Shown one piece after another: positions 7,221 through 15,437 of a stretch of DNA of 27,926 bases. This DNA comes from a virus. The notes under the pieces were generated by a model. That model made no database searches. It saw nothing but the letters and a program-made list of their open reading frames with translations, and had not been told where the DNA came from. Every line of letters starts with the position of its first letter. Position 1 is the first letter of the stretch. The stretch lies in IMG/VR virus record IMGVR_UViG_3300017713_000062, positions 1-27,926 of that record, one strand, 5' to 3'. The position numbers and the translations under genes were made by a program.

Positions 7221-7397
7221 ATGATAACAGAAGAAGTAAAACAAGTAACTGATGTAGCAGCTGGTGGAGTAACTATTAGTGCATTTATGGCATGGATACC
7301 AGAAGCTACAGCCCTTTTGTCATTAGTTTGGGTTTGTATTCGCATCTATGAAACAGACACAGTTAAATTTTTTATAGGAAAAAAAGATAATGAGTAG
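7221..7397 (+). CDS. Small membrane protein (holin-like candidate)
   Basis: A 58-aa protein; its ATG follows an AAAGGAA ribosome site. Sequence MITEEVKQVTDVAAGG is followed by two short hydrophobic stretches (about 15-26 and 29-43, ALLSLVWVCIRIYET) and a charged tail KKDNE. The stop lies inside the next gene (8-nt overlap with 7390), typical of coupled phage genes. Small proteins with a VWVxIRIYET segment recur in marine phage genomes and are often labelled putative holins. That label rests on size and hydrophobicity. A second, better holin candidate lies beside the lysozyme (19769), so this one may instead help virion assembly or infection at the membrane. Confidence 0.75.
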   Translation: MITEEVKQVTDVAAGGVTISAFMAWIPEATALLSLVWVCIRIYETDTVKFFIGKKDNE

Positions 7398-8385
7398 TAC
7401 ATATACAGCAAGCACAAGATTAGAAAAACAAGGTGATGGTGAGAACGCTAACACTTGGGGGTTAAGGTTAAATGAAAGAACCATTGATATGGTTGATGAT
7501 GCTGTTGCTGGTTATATAACAGTTGCTCTAACAACTGCAACAGAAAAAACTTTATCAACTGCCAACGGGACAGTAGATGAAGCAAGAAACTTTGGTTTAA
7601 AATTTACAGGTTCTTTTGATTCTCCAGTAAATGTTGTTATCCCTGCACAACAAAAAATTTATTTTGTTCATAATGCAAATAGTGGAGAAGGCTCTGTTAC
7701 TATGCAACCTGCAGGAGGTACTGCAACAACTGTTGCTGGTCCAAGTAATAGTGCTGTAATAGGAACTGATGGTTCTACTATTAATGTTTTAGAAACAGTT
7801 ACTTCTGTGGCTAATGCTACAGATGCTGTAAATGCTAGTAAAGTATTAGTTACTACTGTAAGCAATAGTGCAAATTATAGATTAGTACTTAAAGGTGCAA
7901 ACGATACTACAGGTAATTCTTCTCTTTTTCAAGATGATGGTGGTAATCTTAGCTATGACCCAGCTAATAATAGATTAACTGTTCCTAATATAAGAAGTAG
8001 CGGTATGGTTAGTGCAGCTGATATTAACGCTACTGGTACACTTGTTGTTGATGGCACTAGCACTTTAAAAAATGTTAACTGTAGTGTTGTTGTAGCTACA
8101 GGAGATGTTACAGCTTTTTCTGATGAAAGACTTAAATCTAAAATTAAAACATTGGATGGAACTAGAGCATTTGAAATGCGTGGTGTATCTTATGAGAAAG
8201 ATGGTCAACAAGGTTCAGGCGTTATTGCTCAAGAGATAGAAAAAATTGCTCCAGAACTTATTAATAACAACGGAGAGTATAAAGCTGTTGCATATGGTAA
8301 CATTGTAGGATATTTAATTGAAGCAGTTAAACATCTTAAAGAAGAAGTAGAAGAATTAAAAGGTAAGGTAGATGGCTCTTCCTAG
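7390..8385 (+). CDS. Tail fibre with C-terminal S74 self-cleaving chaperone
   Basis: A 331-aa protein. The N-terminal part (about 1-115: TYTASTRLEKQGDGENANTW, then FTGSFDSPVNVVIPAQQKI) is a common virion-attachment domain of phage fibres. Residues about 150-240 are beta-rich shaft. The C-terminal part, from Ser244, is a peptidase S74 intramolecular chaperone: SDERLKSKIKTL, then GVIAQEIEKIAPEL, then an amphipathic helix HLKEEVEELKGKV. In this family the Ser and Lys (Ser244, Lys249) release the chaperone after the trimer has folded. The mature fibre would therefore end near residue 243. The start overlaps the small membrane gene and the end overlaps the next gene by 14 nt. Confidence 0.88.
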   Translation: MSSTYTASTRLEKQGDGENANTWGLRLNERTIDMVDDAVAGYITVALTTATEKTLSTANGTVDEARNFGLKFTGSFDSPVNVVIPAQQKIYFVHNANSGEGSVTMQPAGGTATTVAGPSNSAVIGTDGSTINVLETVTSVANATDAVNASKVLVTTVSNSANYRLVLKGANDTTGNSSLFQDDGGNLSYDPANNRLTVPNIRSSGMVSAADINATGTLVVDGTSTLKNVNCSVVVATGDVTAFSDERLKSKIKTLDGTRAFEMRGVSYEKDGQQGSGVIAQEIEKIAPELINNNGEYKAVAYGNIVGYLIEAVKHLKEEVEELKGKVDGSS

Positions 8386-9229
8386 TTCAGGGACATTAAA
8401 GATTTCAGATATTGTAGGTGAGTTTGGTGGCTCTACACCACACGCACTAAGTGAATATTATCGTGGTGGTTCGCTTGTTCCAGATGTTACCCAAAATGCA
8501 TCTGTTCCTACTAGCGGTACAATAAAGATAACAGATTTTTATGGTGCGGTAAATTATGTTCCTTTATCTATATTAGGTAGTGATAATTGGGTTCAGAGTA
8601 GTACTTCTAGTTCATCTTCTGCTCAAAGTGTAACCCTACCTTCGGGTACAAAATCTGTTATTATGTTAGGTAATATTTCAACTAATGGAAGTAGAAGAAG
8701 TGTTCATACAACAGCTACTCTAGGAAGTGTTAGTTTAACTGAAGTACTTTCTCAGAATAATACTCCATCTGAGTATACCTTTGATTCAATTATATATGCA
8801 GCAAATGTTGGAGATTTAACAGGAAGTCAGACAGCTACATTTAACTATAGTAATTCACAACAAGTTTATGGTTCTGGGCATGTAATTATTTATCTTAGTA
8901 AAACATTTAATAATCTTGGAGCTTCAGATAGTGACAGCACTTCAACAACATCAAGTCCTGCAACTCTTACATTAAATAAATTTGGAGAGGGAATACAGGT
9001 AGGTGCAGCTACAGTTAGAAATTCAGGTGTTGCAATGACTAATATGGATACTGTAGTAAACTTGGCTTCACCATCATCTAGTAGAAATTATTTATTTGGT
9101 TTTGGTATAAGTTCAGGTTCTTATAATGTATCTAGTAGTTTGTCTACAGCAGCCACTAAAATGCAAAATGATTTTGGTGAAACATTTGCTGCAGTAACAT
9201 TCGGACCAACGAAATTTGATGAAAACTAA
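8372..9229 (+). CDS. Fibre/receptor-region virion protein
   Basis: A 285-aa protein whose start lies in the last codons of the S74 fibre gene (14-nt overlap, different frame; the ribosome site AGGTAAGG is inside that gene). The N-terminus carries two copies of a phage fibre word: LPSSGTLKISDIVGEFGG at 3-20 and VPTSGTIKITDFYGA at about 45-59. This SGTIKIxD motif is common in marine phage tail proteins and may be the attachment part. The rest (about 75-285) is a Ser/Thr-rich beta domain with no enzyme motif. Its neighbours suggest a tail appendage or receptor-binding protein. Confidence 0.7.
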   Translation: MALPSSGTLKISDIVGEFGGSTPHALSEYYRGGSLVPDVTQNASVPTSGTIKITDFYGAVNYVPLSILGSDNWVQSSTSSSSSAQSVTLPSGTKSVIMLGNISTNGSRRSVHTTATLGSVSLTEVLSQNNTPSEYTFDSIIYAANVGDLTGSQTATFNYSNSQQVYGSGHVIIYLSKTFNNLGASDSDSTSTTSSPATLTLNKFGEGIQVGAATVRNSGVAMTNMDTVVNLASPSSSRNYLFGFGISSGSYNVSSSLSTAATKMQNDFGETFAAVTFGPTKFDEN

Positions 9230-9241
9230 AAGGTATTTTCT

Positions 9242-11398
9242 ATGACATCACAATTAGTAAAATTAGATTTTGCTCCTGGATTTCACAGGGAGTCTACTCA
9301 ATACTCTGAAGAGGGTAAGTGGTATGATGGAAATCGTGTTCGATTTAGAGAAGGTAAACCAGAAAATTTAAGAGGCTATCAAAAATTTAGTGATACAGAT
9401 ATTAATGGATTAGCTCGTGATATTATTACATGGACAGATAATAACTCAAGACCTTATATAGCTTTAGGAACAAATCAACAACTATATGTAATTCAAAATC
9501 AAACATTTTATGATAGTACTCCTGTTACATTTTCTGTAAGTGTTAGTGGTAATTTTGAAACATTTACAGCCACTGGTCAAGCTGCTACAGTTGAAGTTAG
9601 TATAAATGGTATGCCAACTGTAGAGGTGGGTCAAAGAGTAGAATTTTTAGGTGTCGATGCATTTTCTGGTGTTACTGTTAGCGGAACAAGAACTATTGTA
9701 GCTGTATCAGGAACTTCACACTTTACTGTATCTACAACAAATAATGTTTCTGCTACTGCTGCTGCTTCTAATCAAGGGTCAGCAGGAAGTATAAATATTT
9801 TAATACCTCCACAATCTACAGATGATATTCAAGGTTTAGGTTGGGGAGCAGGAACATATCAAACGGGAGAAATAGGCTCAACTACAGTTAGTATAGGTGA
9901 TTTGTTAGTTAATACTGTTACTAAAGCAACTAATCAAATTCGTATTGCTGTCGTTACGGCAACAAGAGATTTAGTTGCTACAAGTGTAACTGGTATACTT
10001 ATAAATTCAACAGATGACACAAATATTAATGGTCCATATACTGTAGCTCAAGTATCTTCTCATACAGTAAGTTTATCAGGAAGTGACATTGATGTTATAC
10101 GTTTTACGGTATCTACAACAGAAGATGTAGGTTCAGCGGTTGTTGGTGCAGGTGGAACAATGACTCTTTTAAATGGTCAAAGTACAGATAGAGCTTGGAA
10201 TGAACCTGCAACTGAATCAGCTATTACCTTTTTAGCTAATCAATGGTCGTTAGATACTTGGGGAGAAGATTTAATGGCATTAAGGCGTGGTGACAGAATA
10301 GTGTATATGGATAATGATACATCTGTTATTCCAACAAGAGCAGTTGAAATATCGGCAGCACCTTTAGCTAATACATTTCTTGTATCACCAAATGATAGAC
10401 ATGTTATATGCTATGGAAGTGAACCTTTTTCCGTATCCGGCATTGATAACATGACTGTAAGATGGTCAAGTCAAGAAGACTTTGAACAATGGAGTCCTAT
10501 TCCTGTAAGTTCAAACTCAGGTGAAGTTATTTTAACAGAAGGTTCTCGTATTATAGGGGCAACTCGTTCAAGAAACGCTATTAATATATGGACAGATAAA
10601 GCTATGTATACCCAACAATTTATTGGTCCTCCTTTTACATTTAGCTTTACACAAGTTGGTTCTAATTGTGGGTTAATAGGACCACATGCATCTATTGACT
10701 ATGATGGCATTTCTTATTGGATGGGACAAAACAATTTCTTTGCCTTTGACGGGCGTGTTCAAACAATGCCATGTACTATAAGAAGAAAACTATTTGAAGA
10801 TTTTAACACAACAAACCAAGAGAAAGTTTATGCAGGTATTAATTCAGAATTTAAAGAAATCATTTGGCTCTATCCCTTGGCAGCTAGTCCAGAGCCTAAT
10901 GCGTATGTAATTTATAACACACAAGAACGTACATGGGTTTATGGTAAACTGTTTGAAGATGGTATTGTAACAACATTTCAAGATAGGAATGTATATAACA
11001 ATACACTAATGACAGGAAGAACCTCTGAAACTGGTGATGTTTATATTTGGGATAATGAACCAGAAAATATTTATAGAGGTGATGGCGTACAGTTAACATC
11101 TTTTCTAGAATCAGCTGAGTTTGATTTAGATACAGGTAAACAGCTTATGTTTATAGATAAACTTATCCCAGATTATTCTTTTGATTCTGGGGAGCAAGTA
11201 AACTTTTTTGTAAATGTAAAAGATTATCCTAATGGCACAGTACAAGAAAAAGGTCCATTTGTATTTAATCAAAATATAACTAAGGTTAATTTAAGAGCTA
11301 GAGGACGGTCTGCTACTGTAAAAGTATCTGGAACTAATGACGGAAGCTGGCGTTGGGGTAGTGTTAGAATGTCTATGCAACCTGACGGAGAAAGATAG
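9242..11398 (+). CDS. P22 gp10-like tail hub / packaged-DNA stabilisation protein
   Basis: A 718-aa protein. The N-terminus LDFAPGFHRESTQYSEEGKW followed by DGNRVRFREGKPENLRGY is the signature of the gp10-like hub family. The middle and end carry family-like blocks such as WSSQEDFEQWSP, GSRIIGATRSRNAINIWTDK, SYWMGQNNFFAFDG and MTGRTSETGDVYIWD. In P22, gp10 closes the DNA channel below gp4 and carries the tailspikes and needle. It is much longer than P22 gp10 (about 472 aa). Residues about 95-312 form an inserted beta region with two related halves, each ending FTVSTT (161-166 and 288-293). The stop directly abuts the next ATG. Confidence 0.8.
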   Translation: MTSQLVKLDFAPGFHRESTQYSEEGKWYDGNRVRFREGKPENLRGYQKFSDTDINGLARDIITWTDNNSRPYIALGTNQQLYVIQNQTFYDSTPVTFSVSVSGNFETFTATGQAATVEVSINGMPTVEVGQRVEFLGVDAFSGVTVSGTRTIVAVSGTSHFTVSTTNNVSATAAASNQGSAGSINILIPPQSTDDIQGLGWGAGTYQTGEIGSTTVSIGDLLVNTVTKATNQIRIAVVTATRDLVATSVTGILINSTDDTNINGPYTVAQVSSHTVSLSGSDIDVIRFTVSTTEDVGSAVVGAGGTMTLLNGQSTDRAWNEPATESAITFLANQWSLDTWGEDLMALRRGDRIVYMDNDTSVIPTRAVEISAAPLANTFLVSPNDRHVICYGSEPFSVSGIDNMTVRWSSQEDFEQWSPIPVSSNSGEVILTEGSRIIGATRSRNAINIWTDKAMYTQQFIGPPFTFSFTQVGSNCGLIGPHASIDYDGISYWMGQNNFFAFDGRVQTMPCTIRRKLFEDFNTTNQEKVYAGINSEFKEIIWLYPLAASPEPNAYVIYNTQERTWVYGKLFEDGIVTTFQDRNVYNNTLMTGRTSETGDVYIWDNEPENIYRGDGVQLTSFLESAEFDLDTGKQLMFIDKLIPDYSFDSGEQVNFFVNVKDYPNGTVQEKGPFVFNQNITKVNLRARGRSATVKVSGTNDGSWRWGSVRMSMQPDGER

Positions 11399-11665
11399 AT
11401 GGCTAATTATCCTAGATTTTCTGGATACCTTTCTCCTCAAACAGTAATAGAACTTTACGAAAGTTTAAAAAGCTGGAGCAATGAGTTTGGTCGTGAGTTA
11501 GATTTTAGAGACTCTCAAGTAGATGGAAGACCAGCTACTAAAATTTTAACAGCAGTAACTGTTACTGATATTCCTAATCCTAAGAATGGAGATGTAGTTT
11601 TTGCTGTTAGTGCTAAAAAGTATAGAGGTTACGTAGAAGGAACAGGCTGGGTAAACTTTCATTAG
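11399..11665 (+). CDS. Small conserved virion-region protein
   Basis: An 88-aa protein starting at the base after the tail-hub stop, with ribosome site GACGGAGAAAG in the hub's last codons. It begins MANYPRFSGYLSPQTVIELY and ends KKYRGYVEGTGWVNFH. The first half is helical (YESLKSWSNEFGRELDFRDS) and the second is beta-rich (ATKILTAVTVTDIPNPKNGD). This kind of small protein often follows the hub gene in marine podoviruses. A cap, needle-base or adaptor role is possible. No motif allows a firm function. Confidence 0.75.
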   Translation: MANYPRFSGYLSPQTVIELYESLKSWSNEFGRELDFRDSQVDGRPATKILTAVTVTDIPNPKNGDVVFAVSAKKYRGYVEGTGWVNFH

Positions 11666-11692
11666 AGGCTGGTATATTTCAATAATATATTG

Positions 11693-11698
11693 TATAAT
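11693..11698 (+). promoter_or_regulatory. TATAAT element before the internal virion genes (weak promoter candidate)
   Basis: A perfect TATAAT lies in an AT-rich 58-nt gap, 26 nt before the ATG at 11724 and just ahead of its ribosome site AAGGA (11711-11715). No good -35 box is seen at 16-18 nt upstream. It could be a phage late promoter needing a special factor, or chance in AT-rich DNA. Confidence 0.25.
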
Positions 11699-11723
11699 AA
11701 GATAATCAACAAGGAAAAATAGT

Positions 11724-12884
11724 ATGGCTTATGGACAAAATATGAACGCACCGATGTCAGGTCTGATGGGACTTGCTGCTATGAAAGGACGTATGGGTGA
11801 TAATACGTTAGTGCATGTTAATCCTATGGAACTTAAAACATTGGATGCACTAGCAGGACCGGGCGGTTTAACACAGAATCCTAGTACTGGTTTGCCAGAA
11901 GCTTTTAAAATTAAAGACTTACTTCCTGCTCTTCTTGCTGTTGCTGCTCCATATGCTATTCCGCTTATAGCAAGTGGCGGTGCTACTGCAGGTGCATTGA
12001 CAGGTTTAAAAGCTGCGGCTGCTTCTGCTGCTGGTGCTGGTGTAGGCACGGCTTTAACTGGTGGTAATAGAGAAGAAATATTAGGCTCTGCTTTAGTTAC
12101 TGGTTTAACTGCTGGTATTGCAGGAGGACCAAACGCAGCGACACAAGCTGGTAAAACAGCTGGTAGTTTTGCTGCTGATGCTGGCTCTAGTGGTCTTGCT
12201 GGTCAAGCTGCGACAGGTTTTGGTACAGATTTAGCGGCGAACACTTTGACACAAGCTGGTGGTGAAGGAGTATTAAGTCAAGCTGGTTCAGATTTAATTA
12301 AGAAACAACTTGTTAAACAAGGAGTGGGCGCAGGATTAGGTGCGATAGGAACAACACCGGGTCTTTATGAAATTGATGAAACTAAAACTAAAGAATATCA
12401 ACTGCCAGATACACTTCCATATACAAAAAGAGAACAGGTAGCTTCAAAAGAAGATATAGATGAATTTATTAGAAAAGGTGGGGCGACTCCTCGTTTCTTT
12501 AATTATTCAACTGAACAAATTCCTACTCAAATGGTTAGAGAAGGAGGAGACTTAGGAGAAGCACCAGTAACTTATATGGCAACAGGTGGTGATACAGGGA
12601 ATGCAGGAATGTTTACAGGGATGGTGGAAGCACCTCAAGGTGATGGTATGTCTGATAATGTATCCTTTGAAGTTACAGGTGACCCACAAATTAAACAAGC
12701 AATGTTAAGTCCTGACGAATATGTTATGGATGCGTTTACAGTAGCAGCATTAGGCAATGGTTCTTCTGATGCTGGCGCAGAAAAATTAGATGAATTTAGA
12801 TTAGCTTTGAGAGAGAAAGTATATGGTAAGGAGGCACAGCCCAAACAGGTTGATGGGGCTAAAGAACTTAGCCGACTTACTTAA
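11724..12884 (+). CDS. Gly/Ala-rich internal virion protein (putative ejection protein)
   Basis: A 386-aa protein. It contains a word typical of marine phage inner virion proteins, HVNPMELKTLDAL (about 32-44). An Ala/Gly-rich stretch at about 65-200 contains hydrophobic segments (LLPALLAVAAPYAIPLIASG). The C-terminal block LSPDEYVMDAFTVAALGNGS followed by SDAGAEKLDEFRLALREKVY is another recurring family block. The hydrophobic Ala/Gly core would suit a protein that enters or crosses the host membrane during DNA ejection. It heads a run of genes (12884, 13311, 15437) laid out like the T7 internal core proteins. The exact function is inferred. The stop overlaps the next ATG (TAATG). Confidence 0.7.
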   Translation: MAYGQNMNAPMSGLMGLAAMKGRMGDNTLVHVNPMELKTLDALAGPGGLTQNPSTGLPEAFKIKDLLPALLAVAAPYAIPLIASGGATAGALTGLKAAAASAAGAGVGTALTGGNREEILGSALVTGLTAGIAGGPNAATQAGKTAGSFAADAGSSGLAGQAATGFGTDLAANTLTQAGGEGVLSQAGSDLIKKQLVKQGVGAGLGAIGTTPGLYEIDETKTKEYQLPDTLPYTKREQVASKEDIDEFIRKGGATPRFFNYSTEQIPTQMVREGGDLGEAPVTYMATGGDTGNAGMFTGMVEAPQGDGMSDNVSFEVTGDPQIKQAMLSPDEYVMDAFTVAALGNGSSDAGAEKLDEFRLALREKVYGKEAQPKQVDGAKELSRLT

Positions 12885-13306
12885 TGGCAAAAGAATATTT
12901 TCAAGTACCACATACTGATATAGATAAGCATTGGGAACTCTTTGCTTTACTAGTTCAGAAAGCTATAGACAAATCAGATAATAATGACTATAGCATATTT
13001 GGAACATACCATAGATTAAAATTAAATCAATGGCAACTATTTTGTGTATTAGAAAATAATGAATTAAATTCTATTTTTATTACAAGTGTTACACCTTTTG
13101 ATTTAAATTGTTATTTACATGTATGTGTAACAACAGCGATGGAAGGTAAAAAACTAGACTATCAGTATATGTTAGATTGTTATAAACAAATTGCTGAAAA
13201 ATTTAACTGTAATAAAATTAGTGCTATGGGTAGAAAAGGCTGGAAGAGAATAATGCCTGAGTATGGATGTAAAGAACAAACACTATTTACTATAACAATG
13301 GAATAA
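12884..13306 (+). CDS. GNAT-like internal virion protein (T7 gp13-like by size and place)
   Basis: A 140-aa protein with a GNAT-fold-like pattern: an early helix (HWELFALLVQKAIDK), central strands (QWQLFCVLENNELNSIFITS), and a final GRKGWKRIMPEYGCKE block at 116-131. This last block recurs in acetyltransferase-like proteins of phage virion regions. The usual acetyl-CoA loop (Q/R-x-x-G-x-G/A) is not clear, so catalysis is doubtful. T7 gp13 has about the same length and sits at the same place, in front of the gp14-16 ejection proteins. Translation is coupled to the previous gene (TAATG), and the next gene starts 4 nt after the stop. It is probably an assembly or ejection helper. Confidence 0.65.
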   Translation: MAKEYFQVPHTDIDKHWELFALLVQKAIDKSDNNDYSIFGTYHRLKLNQWQLFCVLENNELNSIFITSVTPFDLNCYLHVCVTTAMEGKKLDYQYMLDCYKQIAEKFNCNKISAMGRKGWKRIMPEYGCKEQTLFTITME

Positions 13307-13310
13307 AATT

Positions 13311-15437
13311 ATGATTATAGAAAAAAATAAAAATATTTTTGAAGATTTGTTAGGTTTAGAAATAGAAACACAAGATAAGTTTCTTAATAAAAAACTTAAC
13401 TCTCATCTTTGTTATTTCGGTGGCAGTGGCGGCGGTCAAAAACAACAGGATATTGCCCCTACTTTAAAACCTTTTGTAACTGATGTTCTTCAAAGAGCAA
13501 AGGGAGAATTTACATCAGATGAGCCGTTAGCTCAGTATGTAGGCGACCGTGTTGTAGATTTTACAGATGATGAGTTAGCTGCTCAACAAGGAATTTTAGG
13601 TTTAGTTGACAGAGGTATTAGTTCGGATAAAAGACTATCTTCAGCTGATACATACTATGACCCTGCTCTTGGTTTATTAAATCGGTCTGGACAATATACT
13701 GACAAAGGTGCTTCAGAAATAACAGGAGATGAAATACAGAGCCGTATGAATCCTTATACGCAAGCTGTTTTAAATATTGCTAAAAGAAAAGCTGCTGATG
13801 AGGCGCAGTTATATGACCAACAGTTAAGCGCACAAGCTATTAAAACAGGTGGCTTTGGGGGTTCTCGTCAGGCTATTCTTGAGGCGAGAGCAGCATCAGA
13901 CCTTGGCTCAAGACTTTCTGAAATACAAACAAAAGGAATGGAAGCTGCATATAATGATGCTATTCGTGCAGCAGAAGCACAGCGTGGTAGACAGTTTCAA
14001 GCAGCTACAGGTTTGGGCGCACTGTCTGGTCAGTTTGGAAATCTAGGGCAACAAGCTCTTGGTCAAGCTTATCGTGAACAAGGCTATCGTTCTGGTGTAG
14101 GTGAAGCTGAACGAGGATTGCAGCAACAACGAGCAGATATAGGCTATCAAAATTTTGTTGAACAAAGGGACTATCCTGCTAGACAACTTGAAAGATATGC
14201 GGGTATTGCATTTGGTGTTCCACAAGGTTATCTTCAACAGCCCGGCCCAGCTAGTCCTTCTGCTTTCCAACAGTTTGCTGGTGGTGCTGCTACTGTAGGT
14301 GGTCTTGGTCGTGGTCTTGGTTTTTTTAATCAAGGTGGTAATATAGGAAGCGGCGGATTATCTACTGTATACAGAAACACTGCTGGTAAAGTAAGACCGG
14401 GTACAACAGATTTTTCACAAGGTGAGCTTGCTAATTTATATAGAGCATATGAAGTTGAAAAAGACCCTCGAAAAAAAGAAGCAATAAGAACGGAGTTAAT
14501 ATCAAAAGGTCGGCTAGAACTAGATAAAAGGTCAGGATTAGATAGTTTCTTTAATCCTGATGTGTTTAGTGCATCACAACTAAGTACTTTAGAAAATGCT
14601 CCATCACCTGAAGATACTGGTTTGGATAGAATAAAAAAAGGTCTTAGTAGATTTGGAACTACAATTACTTCTACTCCAGCAGCTTTAGCTAAAACTATTG
14701 TAGGTGGAGCTAGAGATGCAGGAGAATATTTAACTACTCCTTTAGACGAATTAGAAAAAAAAGATGCTGTAAAAGAAGAGCAATATAAAGCTTTTGAAGA
14801 GTCACTAGCCAATGATAAAAACGCACAGGAAAATCCAGAAATTGTAGGTAGCGACCTTGCTTCACTAATATCACGATTTCAAGATTTAAGTGATAGGTCA
14901 AAGTCTTTAGAAGAATTAAAAAAACTTACTCAAGAAGCTTTTAAATTTGATAAAGATAAAAGAGCAAAAACTATTAAAGCTCAACAAGGTTTTGATATAG
15001 CTGCTTTAGGTATGCAACTAATGAGCAAACCTCTTTCAGAGATTGACCCAAAATATGTTAGCCAACTTGGTGTATCTAGGAAAGAACTTGATAATCTTGA
15101 CCAAGAAGAAGCAATGTCTCTATACAAAGCTAAAGTAGCAGAGCTTGGTCTGGAGAAAACTATGACTGAGATAGAGAAAGACAGAGTAGGTTTTACAGCT
15201 GAACTTGGAGATTTTACAAAATTAAGTGATAGACTTGAAGGTTTACTTCCAACTCAAACAGCTGCGCAAGAAGCATCAAGAATTTTAAAAGGAACTAGCG
15301 GAATGTCTGATGCTCAAGCACAAAGATATATATTAAGTGAGTTAGAAGAAATATCTAAAAATCCTGAAGCTTATTTAAAAAAATCAGGTACTCAAACAAG
15401 TGAGAAACTAAAAGAAGCAGAAAAAAGATTTAACTAA
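13311..15437 (+). CDS. Large internal virion / ejection protein
   Basis: A 708-aa protein. Residues about 33-320 match a phage inner-virion family recognisable by CYFGGSGGG, SRMNPYTQAVLNIAKRKAAD, QAIKTGGFGGSRQAILEARA and a long Gln/Ala/Arg-rich helix region. Residues about 320-345 are Gly-rich. The C-terminal half is charged and helical (EELKKLTQEAFKFDKDKRAK, then LGLEKTMTEIEKDRVGF). Many homologues begin with Met at the CYFGG position. Here a 32-residue lead (MIIEKNKNIFEDLLGLEIET and on) precedes it, and no start codon exists at the Cys, so the lead is genuinely encoded. A role in DNA ejection is inferred from the neighbourhood. Confidence 0.7.
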   Translation: MIIEKNKNIFEDLLGLEIETQDKFLNKKLNSHLCYFGGSGGGQKQQDIAPTLKPFVTDVLQRAKGEFTSDEPLAQYVGDRVVDFTDDELAAQQGILGLVDRGISSDKRLSSADTYYDPALGLLNRSGQYTDKGASEITGDEIQSRMNPYTQAVLNIAKRKAADEAQLYDQQLSAQAIKTGGFGGSRQAILEARAASDLGSRLSEIQTKGMEAAYNDAIRAAEAQRGRQFQAATGLGALSGQFGNLGQQALGQAYREQGYRSGVGEAERGLQQQRADIGYQNFVEQRDYPARQLERYAGIAFGVPQGYLQQPGPASPSAFQQFAGGAATVGGLGRGLGFFNQGGNIGSGGLSTVYRNTAGKVRPGTTDFSQGELANLYRAYEVEKDPRKKEAIRTELISKGRLELDKRSGLDSFFNPDVFSASQLSTLENAPSPEDTGLDRIKKGLSRFGTTITSTPAALAKTIVGGARDAGEYLTTPLDELEKKDAVKEEQYKAFEESLANDKNAQENPEIVGSDLASLISRFQDLSDRSKSLEELKKLTQEAFKFDKDKRAKTIKAQQGFDIAALGMQLMSKPLSEIDPKYVSQLGVSRKELDNLDQEEAMSLYKAKVAELGLEKTMTEIEKDRVGFTAELGDFTKLSDRLEGLLPTQTAAQEASRILKGTSGMSDAQAQRYILSELEEISKNPEAYLKKSGTQTSEKLKEAEKRFN

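Noticed and set aside
8372-8385. Programmed frameshift joining the S74 fibre and the next protein
   Set aside because: No slippery run is present. The downstream gene has its own ATG and ribosome site, and the S74 chaperone end is normal.
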